From: Straminergon stramineum
Lineage: Eukaryota; Streptophyta; Bryopsida; Hypnales; Calliergonaceae
NCBI GenBank assembly: GCA_963920665.1
Contig: OY987268.1
Span: 9,860,501 to 9,924,500, forward strand
Length of the DNA stretch: 64,000 bases
Direction of reading: 5' to 3'
A program made the position numbers and the translations under genes. This document shows, in pieces, positions 11,197 through 24,379 of the stretch; within the stretch, counting starts at the first letter, position 1; each line of letters opens with the position of its first letter. The notes beneath the pieces are model-generated. The model ran no database searches. It had not been told where the DNA came from and was given only the letters and a program-made list of their open reading frames with translations.

Positions 11197-11441
11197 TTAA
11201 CCCTTAGGTGCTCAATCTAAAGATAACAATTTTATTTTTGAAAGTTTATAATATATTATTAGAAATTTGTATGAGATCTATATCATTCTTTTATGTAGAG
11301 CATCTTTTCTTCTTTCCATTGATATAATAGAAGATTCTTCAATGAATGTTAATTCATTTGAATGAAGTTTAATTTTCCAATATTCATCATCCAAAGTTTG
11401 ATATTCATCATTAATTGGTTAGTTGAGTGCTCAAGGGTTAA
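11197..11441. mobile_element. TTAA-flanked MITE, 245 bp
   Basis: TTAA at 11197-11200 and 11438-11441 flank ends CCCTTAGGTGCTCAA and CCCTTGAGCACTCAA (read inward). It is non-coding. Confidence 0.75.
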
Positions 11442-12617
11442 CTCTTAAAGCATTTTATGAGCCAAAATGTATTTTTGTGTTTTGAAGCAAGCCCCTATGA
11501 TACGATGAATGCAATTTTATAATTCTTTTTCAAAAAAATTAGGTAGAGTGGGATGTTCTTCTACGCTCCTAGCTTTCCAATGAACCAATTTACAAGTGAA
11601 ACAAGTTTGTTGTTAGATATTTATATCATTTTTTATTTGTCTAAGATTTTGGATAGCTAAGAAAGGTACTTTGTAAAAATGGGACTTTCTTCTATAGTAG
11701 ATTAGATCTAGACCTTCGAGGAATGTTTTTTATTCATTTCAATTTTGATTAGTGATGTAAAAATCATGAAGAGTTTTGTCTCCAAGCAATTATAAATTCT
11801 TCTAGGAAAAATCTTAGATGAGGTTTATTTTTTAGTGCAAAGGGTTGGGATGGTTTGCTACCACATTTCCACCATTTTGATTGCCATGTTCCTAGTCTAC
11901 AATAGATTCATGAGCAATTTTATTTCCTTGTCATCTTGTACATCTAGTCATATAATTTTTCTTTAAAGGATGAATATCAAGTTTAGTATTACTAATTTTT
12001 TTTCGATAAATTCTCGATTCCTTTTTTCAATAGAATATAAAAATCATCAAATTGTGGAAGAGACCATTTTTTTCCAAAAGGTTATAAATTGAACTTTCTC
12101 TATTTGGAAGTATTGAAAAAATCTTATTTCACTAGTGCACTACTTTGTATATACGATCTTGGAGATGCTTATATATTAAGCTTTGAAAATTGGTATAGAA
12201 GCAAATGCAAATTTGGTTCAAGATACTATGATTAGGAGTTCAAAAGAAAATTACAAATCTCTTGAATCCACCTTTTCATCAAAATGTATTGTTTTGTGAT
12301 GGTTTTGTTAAAGAACATTCCAAATGTTTTTATGGGTTAATTCAATATTCTCTCCCAAGGAAGCATTTGTTCACCCTTGCATGGATGGAAACTTGTTCTC
12401 AAAGTCCTACATTCTTAGCCCTTACAAGATGTGCCCCCCCCAATCCCTTGTGACCAAGGTAATCACCAAAATGCTGGGATTATTGGACTAATAGATGCAT
12501 TCTTTGTTTCTATAGTGAATAGTAAAGTCGTCCATTGGCCACTTTTCGGCCTCAATGTCCTTTAAGGATTAATCTCTCCAAGTTTCTTATAGTTTCTCAT
12601 TCAATGGAGCCCAAGTT

Positions 12618-12715
12618 GAGACATTAATGCGTGTTTAATTCTTAAAGGATGAAGCCCACGCTCAAACACTGATGTGTATTTAATCCTTGAAGGATGAAGC
12701 TCATGATTGTGTAGT
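12618..12715. repeat. Two-unit tandem repeat, about 45 bp
   Basis: Two diverged units share 'gtttaattcttaaaggatgaag' in degenerate form (second unit 'tttaatccttgaaggatgaag'). Confidence 0.5.
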
Positions 12716-13415
12716 CAAACATCAAAACCATGTGCACTTTATCCTTCATTTTGTTTCTATATATCAGTGAAATGTTTTATTTTTATTTTTCAGAGATGAA
12801 GTCACAAGTCTAGAATATGTCATAAGAATTTCAGATTTTTTGGAAAAATTTCAAATTATCATGAATTTTTGAAGAAATAGTAAAGAAATTTCATGTAAAA
12901 TACAACATGCTAAAAGAGTAAGAAAATTTCAGAGTAGAAGTACATTATATTACAAAAAATTAAAGTATAAATAAAAATTCCACAAACCTCTATATTTAAA
13001 AATGTAGCCATAGTTCTTCAACTTCAAACTTTGATAAAATTTTATTTCTATGGATTTTTTCAAAATTTTCAAGCGGAGTAAAAAACCCACTTTAGAAGCT
13101 CCATTTTCTTATTTTTTTTCTCAAAAGGCAATGAACGAAATTTTTGAATGTTAAAATCAATTTTTTAGGGAACCCCCCCTTCAAAAATATGAAATATATT
13201 CTAGAGGTATATTGTTTTTTTGACAAACTACATCATATTAAATAAAAAAAAGTAACAAGTAATATAAGTTGGATGTAATTCAATGATTTGTATATAACAT
13301 TGGTAATTATTTCCATAACAAAAATTGGATGAAATCCATCTATTCTTCAATATGAAAGAAGACTACATTAGGAATCCATCAAACCCAAATGGTCCGTAGG
13401 GTCCTTTAAGAGTTA

Positions 13416-14198
13416 AAGCCAAGTTTAGGGGGCTCTTTGCTCCTTATTCTCTCTTCTTTCTTTATTGATCACGACCTTTTTAAAAGAAAAATGGAAAGAA
13501 AAACAGAATAAACACCCCATACCATCTTTGATACATTAAGAATAAGGTGTGTGTATTTGGCTCATTTGGAGCTTGATTAATTCATAGAATTAGTAGCCCT
13601 AAAGAGCTTGCCAATTATGCCAGGAGATTACTCTTGCTTATCCAATTCTGACATTCATCAAATATTCACATACAATATTTTTAAACTGTATGTTCCAAAC
13701 TGTATATAATTTTGGATATTTGTATGTAGAAAATTGGTGTATGTTTTAGTCTTTAAAAAGCACAGAATGTTGTCAACATTGACAAGTAAGATGAAAACAA
13801 GTATTTCAGTAATGAGATGGAATGAAACAAGTTTTTCAAGAATGAATAAATACAATGAAACTTCAATGTTTCAATTTTTCAAAGAAACAATCTATATGAT
13901 TCAAAGAATTGTGAAGTGAAATGAAATTCAACTAGCACAAATCTAAATGGAATTCTAAATGGAATTCAACTACACTTTCTTCAATTCTAATTCTATCAAT
14001 CAGTGCTACTTAGACCAACTAAATTCTTGAAAATTGTAGTATTTGAAATGACGTATGTAACATTTAGATGAATTGTGCAATTGTTTAGGTTTCCATAAAA
14101 GACAATACTTATGATAATGTTGACCACACGAGATATCTCCATGGCTTGCTTCTTGTAAGAAATCACTTGACGATCAAGTTCCTCAACAACGTGAAGGT
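13416..14198. other. AT-rich spacer
   Basis: No gene, repeat boundary or RNA feature is supported here. Short overlapping frames on both strands near 13658-13919 are composition artefacts. Confidence 0.45.
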
Positions 14199-16600
14199 TT
14201 AACTACCAATTGGAATTTGGAGAAGATTGGCATTGAAGAATAGTACTTTGTCAGAATTTGAAGGTGTTGGTTGCTTCAAACAGGCATTTGTAGCAACTAC
14301 TCCTTCAAAAGCCACCATATCGGTAGATGGAGATGGTGGTCTTTCTACAAACAAAGTTTTTGACAGTGTTGGCTTTCCATTAAAAATTTCTTTGTATGGT
14401 GGCCGTTCATATTGCAAGTGGCACTCTAGGAATTGTTGCCACTAGTTCCAAAAACAATGCTTGCAATTTTTTCAAAGGCCTGCATTTCTATACCTTTAGC
14501 ATCAATATTGTACTTCGTATAATGTTTACGTGATGTATATTTGGTCAACTTCATGCTAATCTCAGTTGGAACCTCCATAGCATTCAATTGCTTGACAATT
14601 GTGACTCTAGCACTTTTGTTCATTATTGGTTGCTTACATCACAACCAAGAATGTCTTTTACGTTGAGTTTTAGCCATTTTGTAATGGACTTCAATCCAAC
14701 TCGACTCTTAGAATACCATTGGAACAAGAAAGTGAACATCAAAGGGTTAAAACTAAACAAACCAAAACCAAATCGTCAATCAAGAAATGATTGCACAAAT
14801 GCCAATTTTGACATAGAAATCGACAAATACCAAAAAAGAAGAAACGGCAAACTAGCAAAACTAGTGGCATTAATCAAGATCAAGAATGAGATCTTTTGGA
14901 AGGCACTTATGACATTAGGGTCTCTCGATATTCCACCAATCGCTCTATGAAACAAGGGGCAAATTCCTTTCTCAAGTTCTTCAAGACTCCATTTCGGTTA
15001 ATGAGCAAAGTATGTCTCGAATGTGGCAACAACATTGGGGTGATAGCTTGTCACAAGTTAGCGCAATTTCTCTAGCTAACAATGCTAAGATCAACCTTGT
15101 AATTCTTTGAGGAGCATTTATAAAATCTAATGAATTTTCCAAATGCATCAAAAGAAATCTCAAAATTAGAAACACTAAAGTTATATAACTCCTACTAAGC
15201 ACAAACATAGAAATTGTGATCACAGAGAATGCTGGTCACATCTGACAACTACGCCTGTTACTTTGGCTCATAAAATCTTGAGCAAAGATGGCATGGATCC
15301 TATCCAAAGTAAGGTCAATGATAGTCTTTCTCTTCCAACTGATTCCAACCTTGGCAAAGCATTACACTGATTAAACATGATGTGCAAGCTTTTTTCAAAC
15401 ACAGATCATCAAGGATGTAAAACTTTTTAAGTCTTTATACTCGTCTCTATGCTCTTCTTCTCATAATGTCTACTGATTATGTAGCCTAATGCACACAAAA
15501 GTTTGACTAAGGTCTCACCAAGGTAATTTTTACCATCTTTGTGCAAAATCTCAAAGAAAAATGTAGGGAATAGTTCAATGAGCTCCGCCAAAGTTGTCTC
15601 ATACAAATCTTCAATCTCCACATCACTAGAGATGTCACTAACTTTTTGCCAAGCATTGAATCTATTGCCCGCCTACCATTCTAAGTATAGTGACTTTTGA
15701 TTGCCACCTTACTTTACAAGCTCCATCTCTTTTTTGTCAAGTTGCATGAATCCCTTCCTTAGGTACTCGATCTTGTCATTGCTCTATGGATCAAGAACAT
15801 GCATGACAGGAGGATCATCATCACCATCATCTCTTGGAAGCTAAAAAACATCCTCCTCGCTAGGTTCAGTTACAAATTCCATATCCTCTTCTTAGTCAAC
15901 CAACCAATGAGGATCTTCGACATTGGAGAACATATCAGATTGAATAGCAGAGCAATCAATTTTAGCAAGCTTATGAACATTGCCAATTGCAAAAGATGCA
16001 AGATTAGATACAACTTCACTACCAAAACAATGCAATTCGGATCCATATGCAACAATGAAAGCCTCGTAGAAATAATTAGATGAGTCATGACATTCACTCA
16101 AATTTCTCTTTGAAGTAATAATGACAAAAGATGTTATAGGATCCAAGTTTGAAATGTCTTGCAATGTGCTTTGATTTTCCATTGCTATAGCACTTAGCAA
16201 GATGAACATAAACAAAGCTCACAACAAGAAATAGGTTGGTAAGTGGCAATAGAACGCAGGAAGACAAAATAGAAACGGTTGGCGGTAAGAAACAAGAACA
16301 AATGATAGCATGATGAAGTAGGAAGACGATGTTGGACATGTACCAAACCTTAAATGGTGTATTATACAGTATAAATCACCAAATATGAACCCCCTATTCT
16401 TAATGCCAAAAAGTGGATAGAGGTCTCTAGATTCTGCAAATCCTTGCTTGCTTTCTAGTACGTAATTTACACCATCAACATGCGGCACTACCTCAAAATC
16501 ATTACTTATGTTTTCCTTGGCTTGTCTTCTTGCCATTTGGGCCTCATACAAGTTGCAACGGTGAGAATGTTCTAATAAACAATTATAGGGCAACCCTCTC
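14199..16600 (-). pseudogene. Degraded minus-strand coding relic, possibly DUF3504/Crypton-related
   Basis: Several minus-strand frames (16593-16390, 16215-15892, 15621-15427, 15223-14981, 14623-14426, 14417-14199) have protein-like composition but are separated by stops and frame changes. The segment 15650-15360 reads a Trp-Gln start (WQKV), then an acidic stretch, FEILHKDGKNYLGETL and KLLCALGY. That order resembles the DUF3504 domain of Crypton-derived proteins (ZMYM, KIAA1958), where a Lys-Asp-Gly turn precedes a helix ending in a 'L..L.CAL' pattern. No tyrosine-recombinase catalytic residues were found. It could equally be an unrelated dead host gene; the family call is a weak inference. 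Confidence 0.35.
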
Positions 16601-18379
16601 TAACTTTTGCAATCAAAACCACTTCACTTCATGATGGTTGAATAAGCTTAGTTGGTGTGTGCCCTTGCACATTAAATTTTGGCTCTATTCCAATGGGCAT
16701 TCAAATATCTACCTTTCTCTATTGCTAAAGTACAGTGGTTTCTACTTTTGTGGCATTGGTATATTAGGAAAGAAGAAATTTAACCCCTCAACTGGTCCAA
16801 AGTTTTCTCCAAGATTTACGATTTGAGAAAAATCATCATTAAATATTTTTTGGAAGCATATTTTGGAATTCATATGCAAAATAAGTTGTAGATTTTCAGT
16901 TGTAGATTCCATTTGTACAATAAGATTCACCAATGCTATAACCAATATATTTTTATAAATTTTGGAAAAATATCACAATTCCTTATTAAAATCTTATTAG
17001 TATTTATGCATTAGCCATATTATATTTTAATTTATTATTGAATGTTTTCCTAATTGAAATTCCTAAAGTATTCCAATTTCTTGAAACCCTAAGTTGTTTC
17101 AAAATACTTATATCTAAAGCAAAGCTAAAATCTTCATCTATATTTATATTCTAATACATACAATTGTAAGTTCTTTTAGGCTAACTTGTTCAAAACTAGT
17201 ACATCCTCCTCAAATTCTAGAATGAAAATCACCACTTATTGCAAGTTCAATGAGTCTAAACTTCAAAAATGATTTTTTCTAACATGTGTGAAAAGTTAAG
17301 TTTTTTACTTTTTACATTTTAAGAAAAAAACAAAATTTGTCATCCAATCTCCCATAACTTGTGCCTCTTCATCAATATATTGGAAATGGATTGAGAATAC
17401 AAGGGAAAATTAAACAGAAAAACTTTCATATTCATCATTTAAAAAATATGAAGTAGACCATAGTATTGGATAATGAAAAAACTAAATTGTTGCCTTAAAA
17501 TCTTGTATACAAAATTGAGAATTATTGATCTCCATGGCGAGAATGATTTAGAACAACAAGTACCCTTTTTGTCTAATCTTTGTAAAAGTTTTGAAAATTG
17601 AGTTAAAAAATGACTTTATTTTTCTACAAAACAAGACTCTTTACAATTTTGACATTAATAGGTGGATCAAAATTTTCAATGTAGATTAGAATACATTCTA
17701 TGAGATAAAAATTGAAAATATTTTTTTGAAAATTTTCTTTTCTTTTTAGTTTTAATTGATAGAGAATTTTCACATCAAAATTAATAGAGATTCTTCACAT
17801 TGATAGACAACTTATAGTCTCATTTAATAAAAGACATGATTGAAATTCAAATATATTACAAAAGGCTAAATTGAGTTTAGAAATGATGTTTGACAATATG
17901 GCCCATGGAATTAGGTCTTGACCCCTCAAAATTTGAAGAAGCCCACTTTGGGCTTTTTGATAACTCAAACAAATTCTATTAACTTCAAAATTTTAGAAGT
18001 TTTGGATGAAATTTTTAGGATGGATGCTACTCATTATAATCTATGTGTGAAGCTTTGTTTCACATCATTCCAATAAATATTGCAAAAATTAGAATTTTTT
18101 TTTTTTTTTGCTTTCAATGTCAAACTAGGCAACAAACACAAATTTCTAAAAAATAAAAATTGTTTTCTTGGGATTGTATAGATTGATACCTACTTAAAAA
18201 AAATTTGAACCATTTAATTCTGAATTGAGATAAAGTTATGAAGAGTTTTATTTGCAGGCAAAAAACATACAAAGTTGTCTTTTGATCTAAATTTTGAAAA
18301 TTTTCATATTCAAATTAAAATATATGATAACAATATTTTATACTAGAATATTCTCACCATTGTGGACCAAACTTAGTTT
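16601..18379. other. AT-rich repeat-like spacer
   Basis: A TTAACCCCTCAACTGG terminus at 16780 marks the left end of some TTAA-type element, perhaps one closing at 19306, but the pairing is unproven. No gene is seen. Confidence 0.4.
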
Positions 18380-18632
18380 TCTAGCATCATAGTCATAGTG
18401 ATTTGGGGTAGCTCACTACAAATGGAATTTTTACTTTTGTTCTTTGAAATTTTCACACAATGTAGGGATGAGTTTTTTCTTTGAGGCCCAAAAATTTTCA
18501 TAACTTTTGACTACATGGTTAAAAGTTATTGTATGATATGGAGTTCTTTTTTCAACCTCGGTAGTCAAGGAGGAAAAATAATTTTTTTCAAAAACAAAAA
18601 TTTGAAATCGGTTTTCTAGATTTATATATACA

Positions 18633-18672
<40 letters not shown>

Positions 18673-19306
18673 GCTTTGAATCATATTATTTTGATTAAGG
18701 AGATGGAAGTTATGAGGGTTTTTAGTTTGTGGGCATCTATGGATTCTCTAATCTAAAATAAACTTTGAAGTCTTTTATTTAATTCAATTTTCAATATTTT
18801 TAGAAATAAAATAAAATCATAGGTTGTAGATTGTTTATTACAAACATTGGGATTGGTAGTTTTTAATTCCATAACTAAATTCTTAACAATTTAGTACTTT
18901 GAAACATTTTGCTACTTCTTTCTACTTACTATTTTTTTCCTATATGTTGTACAATTCCAAATGATCTAAATTTTTTCAAGCATGTGGCCAACTTGCCTTC
19001 AAGAATAAATCTAAAGAAGCACTGCCATTTTGGACATTTTCATACAAGCATGACCTTGTGAAGAGTAGTTGTCCTATTTTTTGTAGGGCCTAAAAAAGGA
19101 TTTTTGTTAATTCAACTCTCATATCTTGTAATCCACACACTAGAGATTTCTTAATTTTTTGCACATCTTCTCAAAGGAGAGTACTACAAGATCCTATGGT
19201 TACATGTATCCTAAAATGTCTTTTTTTCTAAATTTGGTACTTGTTTCAAAATGGTAGTTTTGGAGTGTTTTGGGTGAAAACATAGTCAAGGAACTTTAGG
19301 GATTAA
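18380..19306. mobile_element. TTAA-type element, family VII, second copy
   Basis: It aligns with 30802-31721 over most of its length, sharing 'gtgggcatctatggattctc'-like and 'gtgaaaacataRtca' segments. The right end is CTTTAGGGA followed by TTAA (19303-19306). The left boundary is unclear. A (TG)n tract at 18635-18668 is specific to this copy. Confidence 0.55.
18635..18668. repeat. (TG)17 microsatellite
   Basis: An uninterrupted dinucleotide run. The homologous site in the copy near 31060 has no expansion. Confidence 0.95.
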
Positions 19307-20559
19307 CAATTCTCAATTTCTTGTAAGATTTATTGGCATATCTGTTTTTTCTTTCATTCAATACCACCTTCTAATTTATAATTTTTGAAAAGATATATAT
19401 GAAAGTTTTTTCGGTTAAAAGTTTTTTCTTATGTTTTTAACCCAGTTTCCAACATATTGACAAATGTACAAGTTATTGGATATATAAGTTTTTTTGTTTT
19501 TTGTAAAATGTTGAAACACAAAACTTCACCTTCTAGAAGGGCTAGAAAAAACTACATTTTGAAGTATAGGCACATTGAACTTGCAATTGGTGGGGATATT
19601 TGCTCTAAAATTTTAGGAAAATGTACTTGAATAAGCCAACCAAAAGATTTGATGGATTTGTTAAAAAATAATTATTAATGAAGATTTTGACCTTACTTTG
19701 GGAATGAGTATTTTGAAGAAATTTTGTGTTTCTAAAAACAATGGTCCCTTGCAAGTTAAAATCCAACCTCATCATTTCTAAGCTCTAAATTTTATCTCAC
19801 CTACTTACCTACTGAATTTTTTGGTGTAACAAATAATTTGGAATATGTTTTAAGAGAATGCCAAAAGAATAGATCATCTTCATGATAATGGAACTATGTT
19901 TACCTCATAAAGTATTCCATTGATATGTGGTTGCTTTACATGGACAAGCAAAGTGTATTCAAGTTCTTTGAAATGCAATAAGGTAGGAGGCCCAAATTCT
20001 GGAGGGGCATTTAGAATTGACCCTATAAAAGGGCCAAAAAGTGTCCATGTCATTTTGCAAATGGATGAACCTTTTTTGAGTCAAAAAATGCTAATACGTT
20101 TGCTTCATTTTAGGATTGATGAAGTGCCAATTGTTACTATGATGAGCGTAGTTTGCTGGTAGTTTGCTTGTAATTCAATTCTTCATTAACTTAGCCTTAA
20201 ATACAAGTGTTGTGAAGGAATTGCAATGATTATCTTTTCTGGTAGGAAGTGCTCACTTTAATGATTGACATGAACAAGCAAAGCATTGTATAAATTAGTT
20301 TTTGGACACAATCGTTCTCTTCAAAAGCTTGTTTGTGATTAGTAACTGCTATAGCTAATGGGTAGGAATAGTGACCTATGGCCATGTCACTTTGAAATAC
20401 TGTATTTAATTCTCTTTCATTGGCAAAATTTTGAAAAAATCCCTAGTCATTGCTTTTGCTTTTCTCTCACCACTAAAAAAATTTTGGCCTATTCTGTAGC
20501 ATTGATTTGCACACAGAGGTTCATTTCCCTTTAGGTGCACACTTCAAGAGCCTCCTACC
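19307..20559. other. AT-rich spacer
   Basis: No credible gene. The 80-codon frame at 19920-20162 overlaps a segment ('aggtaggaggc', 'gggcatttaga') also present near 8250-8300 in the copy A flank, so it is repeat-derived. Confidence 0.45.
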
Positions 20560-20971
20560 TTAGAGCATCGCCACCATTTCGCAAGAAATGTGGCTCAGCA
20601 AAGGAGTTGTGCAATGTTGACTTAGTGGATTTAGACACTATGTATTGTTGGTCCCCCACTGTTCCATACCATAGCACTGCGGTATGTTTTTATTTGCATT
20701 ACTGTTCATGCACGTGTCATGTTGGTGGGCCTCCTCAAATCCCAACAAGGTAGATAAGACAAAAAGCTGACAATTGATCCTAGAGGATACTCTCAAATTG
20801 CAGCTCACTATAACCATGAATGACACGAGACGATGCCGTGCCAAACGATGAATTTGAGTAGGCCGGCCAAAATTACACCGTCCGTGAGTCCACAGTGGGG
20901 GTGAGATTGCTTCCGGGCTCAGCAACCTCCGTGGCGGGCCCATATACTGGGCAACAATGGCGATGCTCTTA
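20560..20971. mobile_element. PIF/Harbinger-like (Tourist-type) MITE
   Basis: The target duplication TTA lies at 20560-20562 and 20969-20971. Terminal inverted repeats are GAGCATCGCCA. The three-base TTA/TAA duplication and GAGCATC-type ends match many plant PIF/Harbinger MITEs. Its ends differ from those of the PIF element at 52711-58080, so that element is not its obvious source. The frames inside (20535-20943) are not genes. Confidence 0.75.
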
Positions 20972-21460
20972 TACAGTATGCATATTGTGACTAATCCCTC
21001 AAACTAGGTGTTTGTCAAAGTCATTAGTCTTGCTTAGGACAGAAATTGATGCCACCGACCATTTTAGAAATGTTTTCCAAATATTTTAACAATTATCCGT
21101 CTCACCTTCAGTAGTTTGGAAATTTGGTTTGGAAATTTGAATGCAATAATAAGTTAAACTTACCTGAACCTGGTGCACCCACAACTCGTCGAGAGTCGAG
21201 AGTGTCCAAATGTTCGTCGTTGGGCCAACCATCGGACTTCAGTTGCAACCTCCTAGTACCGCCTTATTTGGCCTGCAAATTGAAAAAGTCAAAGAGGCCT
21301 CATCATCTCCTGCCCTGCCCTGCCCTGCCCAGCCCAATATAAAGAAGCATGGAGAGAAGGCAAGCCGGGATTCGGGGAACCCCCGAATTTAGGAGACCAC
21401 GCTTGCCAACTAGGTGCGACAGTCAGGCACTAGCTGCTTCCAGTAACACTCTTTCCTCCC
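20972..21460. other. Spacer upstream of copy B
   Basis: Composition becomes GC-richer toward gene copy B. A short CTGCC repeat occurs at about 21309-21332. No gene is called. Confidence 0.45.
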
Positions 21461-21665
21461 CAGTGGAGGTTCAGTTCAAGGGTGGTAGCAGGAGCACTAC
21501 TTTGTGTCCCAATGTCACTCTTTCCTCCCCCGTCCGATCAGGTGGAGATCGACAGTGGAGATTCAGTTCAAGAGTGCTAGCAGCAGCACCACTTTGTGTC
21601 CCAATGTCACTCTTTCCTCCCCCGTCCGATCAGGTGGAGATCGACAGTGGAGTGGGCAGTAAAGA
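21461..21665. repeat. 93-bp tandem repeat upstream of gene copy B
   Basis: About 2.2 units of 93 bp (unit starts 21461, 21554, 21647), sharing 'ttgtgtcccaatgtcactct' and 'tccgatcaggtggagatcga'. It lies just 5' of the conserved promoter-side block of copy B and is not present upstream of A, C or D. Confidence 0.8.
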
Positions 21666-22325
21666 TCGACAGTGGAGGTCTCACGGGCGTTAACTTAGAC
21701 TATAACTCAGACTCTGTACGCTCTCCCTCCTCCCATTTTTCTAGCGAGGGGCTGCGCTCACACATCTTCGCTTTCGGGCCGGTAAGGATCAGCGTTTGTG
21801 ATTCTAAACCTTCTCTGTATCATCTCTCTCACGATTGCGATCCTATTCTAGGAAGCTAATGCTACTTTATCTCGCACTTTCGCGGCTTGAAACGAAATTG
21901 TGCACCTGTACTAGTTAGTTTTGGGTCCCAAGTAGTTTAGCGCCGGAATCGCCCCCATTTTACGATATATATCTTTTTCTTGTCCACTCTGCAAATTGTA
22001 CTCCGTGAACGTACTTTTTATATTGGCTGTGAATGAGTGGGAACAATTAATTTGATCATTCCTCGCGGAGTCCACGACTCGCGCTTCACTGGGATTTGAA
22101 TTTCAGTTCCGAATGTGAGCTCCGAATTCTTGAGTTGGAATGCAGGGCTACACGGATTCGTTCGTCCACTCTCGCTGTGATCGAAGGAGAAGGCTCTGCT
22201 TGAAATGGTTGGCAGATTTTTTTCTTTGGGTGTGTTGATTTGTGTAGATCCCACGGTTTGATGGAGAATCCATTGTCTTTGTAGGACAGGACGTCGATCA
22301 AATCACCGAATTGCGTAACGGCGCA

Positions 22326-22619
22326 ATGGCGCAGGCGAATGGAGGAGCCGCAGTGCCGCAGGTGGACGGAGCGGCAGTTGCCGACGGAGAGGTACCGCTC
22401 GGGAACGGCGCAGTCCTACCGCAGATGGATGGCACGCGGGGCCAGGTGGCAGCTCCGGTGGCAGGCCCACCCGTTGCTGACTTGGCAGGGGTCCCTTTTC
22501 CCCAAGGTCTTGCTCCTGCACGGTTTGATGTGGATGGTGTCCTGTTGGGCCCTCTACCGACAAAAAGCAACGAGAGCTGCAAAATCCTTCCCAAGATTGC
22601 GGGTGTAACCGGGCCTTGA
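22326..22619 (+). CDS. Unknown array-family protein, copy B (97 aa)
   Basis: Same family as copy A. It opens MAQANGGAAVPQVDG and has the C-terminal block LLGPLPTKSNESCK followed by KILPKI. Relative to A it lacks three residues near the N-terminus, has extra residues in the middle, and lacks 15 bases just before the ATG; all are multiples of three. It ends six bases later than A and C because the codon at their stop position is glycine. The 5' flank is conserved from about 21700. Its 3' region is conserved to 23160 and then cut by a nested insertion, resuming at about 30446. Confidence 0.55.
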   Translation: MAQANGGAAVPQVDGAAVADGEVPLGNGAVLPQMDGTRGQVAAPVAGPPVADLAGVPFPQGLAPARFDVDGVLLGPLPTKSNESCKILPKIAGVTGP

Positions 22620-23160
22620 ACTTCCCTGCACTTCTGCAGTGAAGCAAAGCTTTCACTCGTGTTAAAGAAAATAAACTGGTCTTGAGAAGAAGAATTATAC
22701 TGCGTAGTTGGGTTGGATATCAGTGTTTCTCTGTTTCTTTGTCCTACTGGTATCTTCTTCTTCTTAGTTTGAACGGGGTAATTGGTTTCCTTGGTTTGCT
22801 GATGAAACTGCAAGGGAAAACCAATTGCATAAGATTGAAGAAGAGTCCATTGAGGTAGTTGCAAGTTACAAGCCACATGGGTGTGTTGGGCCGGAGCCAC
22901 TAGCCAGAGACTCTACACCATATTGACTCGGTTTTATAGCCTCATGTGGGCTGGTTTGATTTCTTACCGTTTTGTAGAAGTGTTAGCAGTATGCAGGTGT
23001 GTGTTTGTACTAAGAAGCATGAATAATGCTCAAGAATAATTGTGTGGGGTTTTTAGTAAATTTCATGCTGACCAAAACATGTATTCAAAGGTGCATATTT
23101 GATTGTCCACATGGATCGCATAAATTTGTGCAGGGGGAAGTAGGGACTCAGATTGTTCTC
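22620..23160 (+). other. 3' region of gene copy B, proximal part
   Basis: It matches copy A 7008-7540. The downstream frame seen in copy A is interrupted here by one TGA in the hydrophobic stretch. Homology stops at 'gactcagattgttctc' (23145-23160), where the nested insertion begins, and resumes at about 30446 with 'attgctttgcttt'. Confidence 0.6.
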
Positions 23161-23930
23161 CTTTTCCCCTAAAGGGCCACAACCTTTTTTCATCAAAAAA
23201 CACTCAAAACTGCCATCTCAATTGTAAAGAGTAAAAAAATTTGAAACTTCTTTTTGGCACATCTAGCCATAGGATCTTATAGCTAACTAGTATGAAAATG
23301 TGTGGAATAAATTTCAAAATTTTTGACTGCTCAGATTGCAAGATATTTGTGTTTAAAGTGAAGAAACCAAGTGTTTTTTTTGCAAGACTAGATTATTTGA
23401 CTTTGAACCTTCTTAACTTAAATTTTTTGCACTACAATCTTTCAAGGTTTGAATCTTTATGGCATGGAATTGAGTTGAGAGTCCAAGAAAAAATGAAGTA
23501 AGAAAACAATCTTAATTTTCATTCTTAAAGAAAATTGTTCAATAGAAGTAGGTATGAGATAGAAGGAAAATCTAAATTAGTAATATCTCTAAGATGGAAT
23601 TGAAACACACTAATTCTAATGGTAAAATTGTTCTAGAAAGCAAACTAAACCACATGGAACTTTTTACTTTTCAAAAATTATGGAAATTGAGTTCAAAAAC
23701 AAATCCAACATAGTATTTTCTTAAGAATTTAATATGATTGCCAAGAAAACAATATGCTCCATAATTTTCACATCACTTATCCAAATGGAATCATGGTTGT
23801 CATAGTGGACGGACGTTCGGTTCGCCCGTCCATTAGAGGTCTCACTTGTCCGATACAGTCAACACAAAGTTGACTTTATGAAAACAGAAAAATAGGCCAC
23901 GTGGATGCCACATGGATTCTGAAACATGCA

Positions 23931-24110
23931 AGGCGCGGACAGGATCGTCAGGGCGTGGACGCCATAGTCAGGGCGCGGACAAGATCGTCAAGGCACGGAT
24001 GGGATCGTTAGGGCGCGGATGGGATCATCAGGGTGCGGATGGGATCATCAAGGTGCGGATGGGATCATCAGGGCGTGGACTCCATCATCAGGGCGCGGAC
24101 GGGATTTACA
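23931..24110. repeat. 20-bp minisatellite, nine units
   Basis: Nine exact-length 20-bp units with consensus GGGCGCGGATGGGATCATCA. The first ten bases recur in complement in the right arm of the same element, making this a subterminal repeat rather than a random minisatellite. The 68-codon frame over it is a by-product. Confidence 0.9.
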
Positions 24111-24379
24111 TATGCTAAATTAATATGCTTTTACATATTTCCATTTCATATTTCATATTTCATATTCCATATTCCATATTCCATATTCCAAGTCACTCCA
24201 ACACTCCATATTTTTTGGGGGTGTTAAATTACATCATTGTAACACCCAAACCACTTCCATGTCCAAATCACTCCACCATTCCATAAATTTTTTGGGTGTT
24301 ACATCATATCACACTAACACCCAAACCATTTCCATATTCGAAAGCACTCCACCATTCATATTTCTTTTAATGTTAGATT

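Larger units (their letters stand above)
11125..13415. mobile_element. Possible 2.3-kb TTAA-type element
   Basis: The left end TTAACCCCTAAAGGACC (11125) could pair with the right end GGTCCTTTAAGAGTTAA near 13400-13415, whose complement is TTAACTCTTAAAGGACC. The pairing is inferred from matching termini only. No transposase is visible inside, and the complete MITE at 11201-11437 is nested near its left end. Confidence 0.35.

Noticed and set aside
16780..19306. A single 2.5-kb TTAA element
   Set aside because: The terminal motifs fit, but the right 0.9 kb matches an independent 920-bp element, so two elements are more likely than one.
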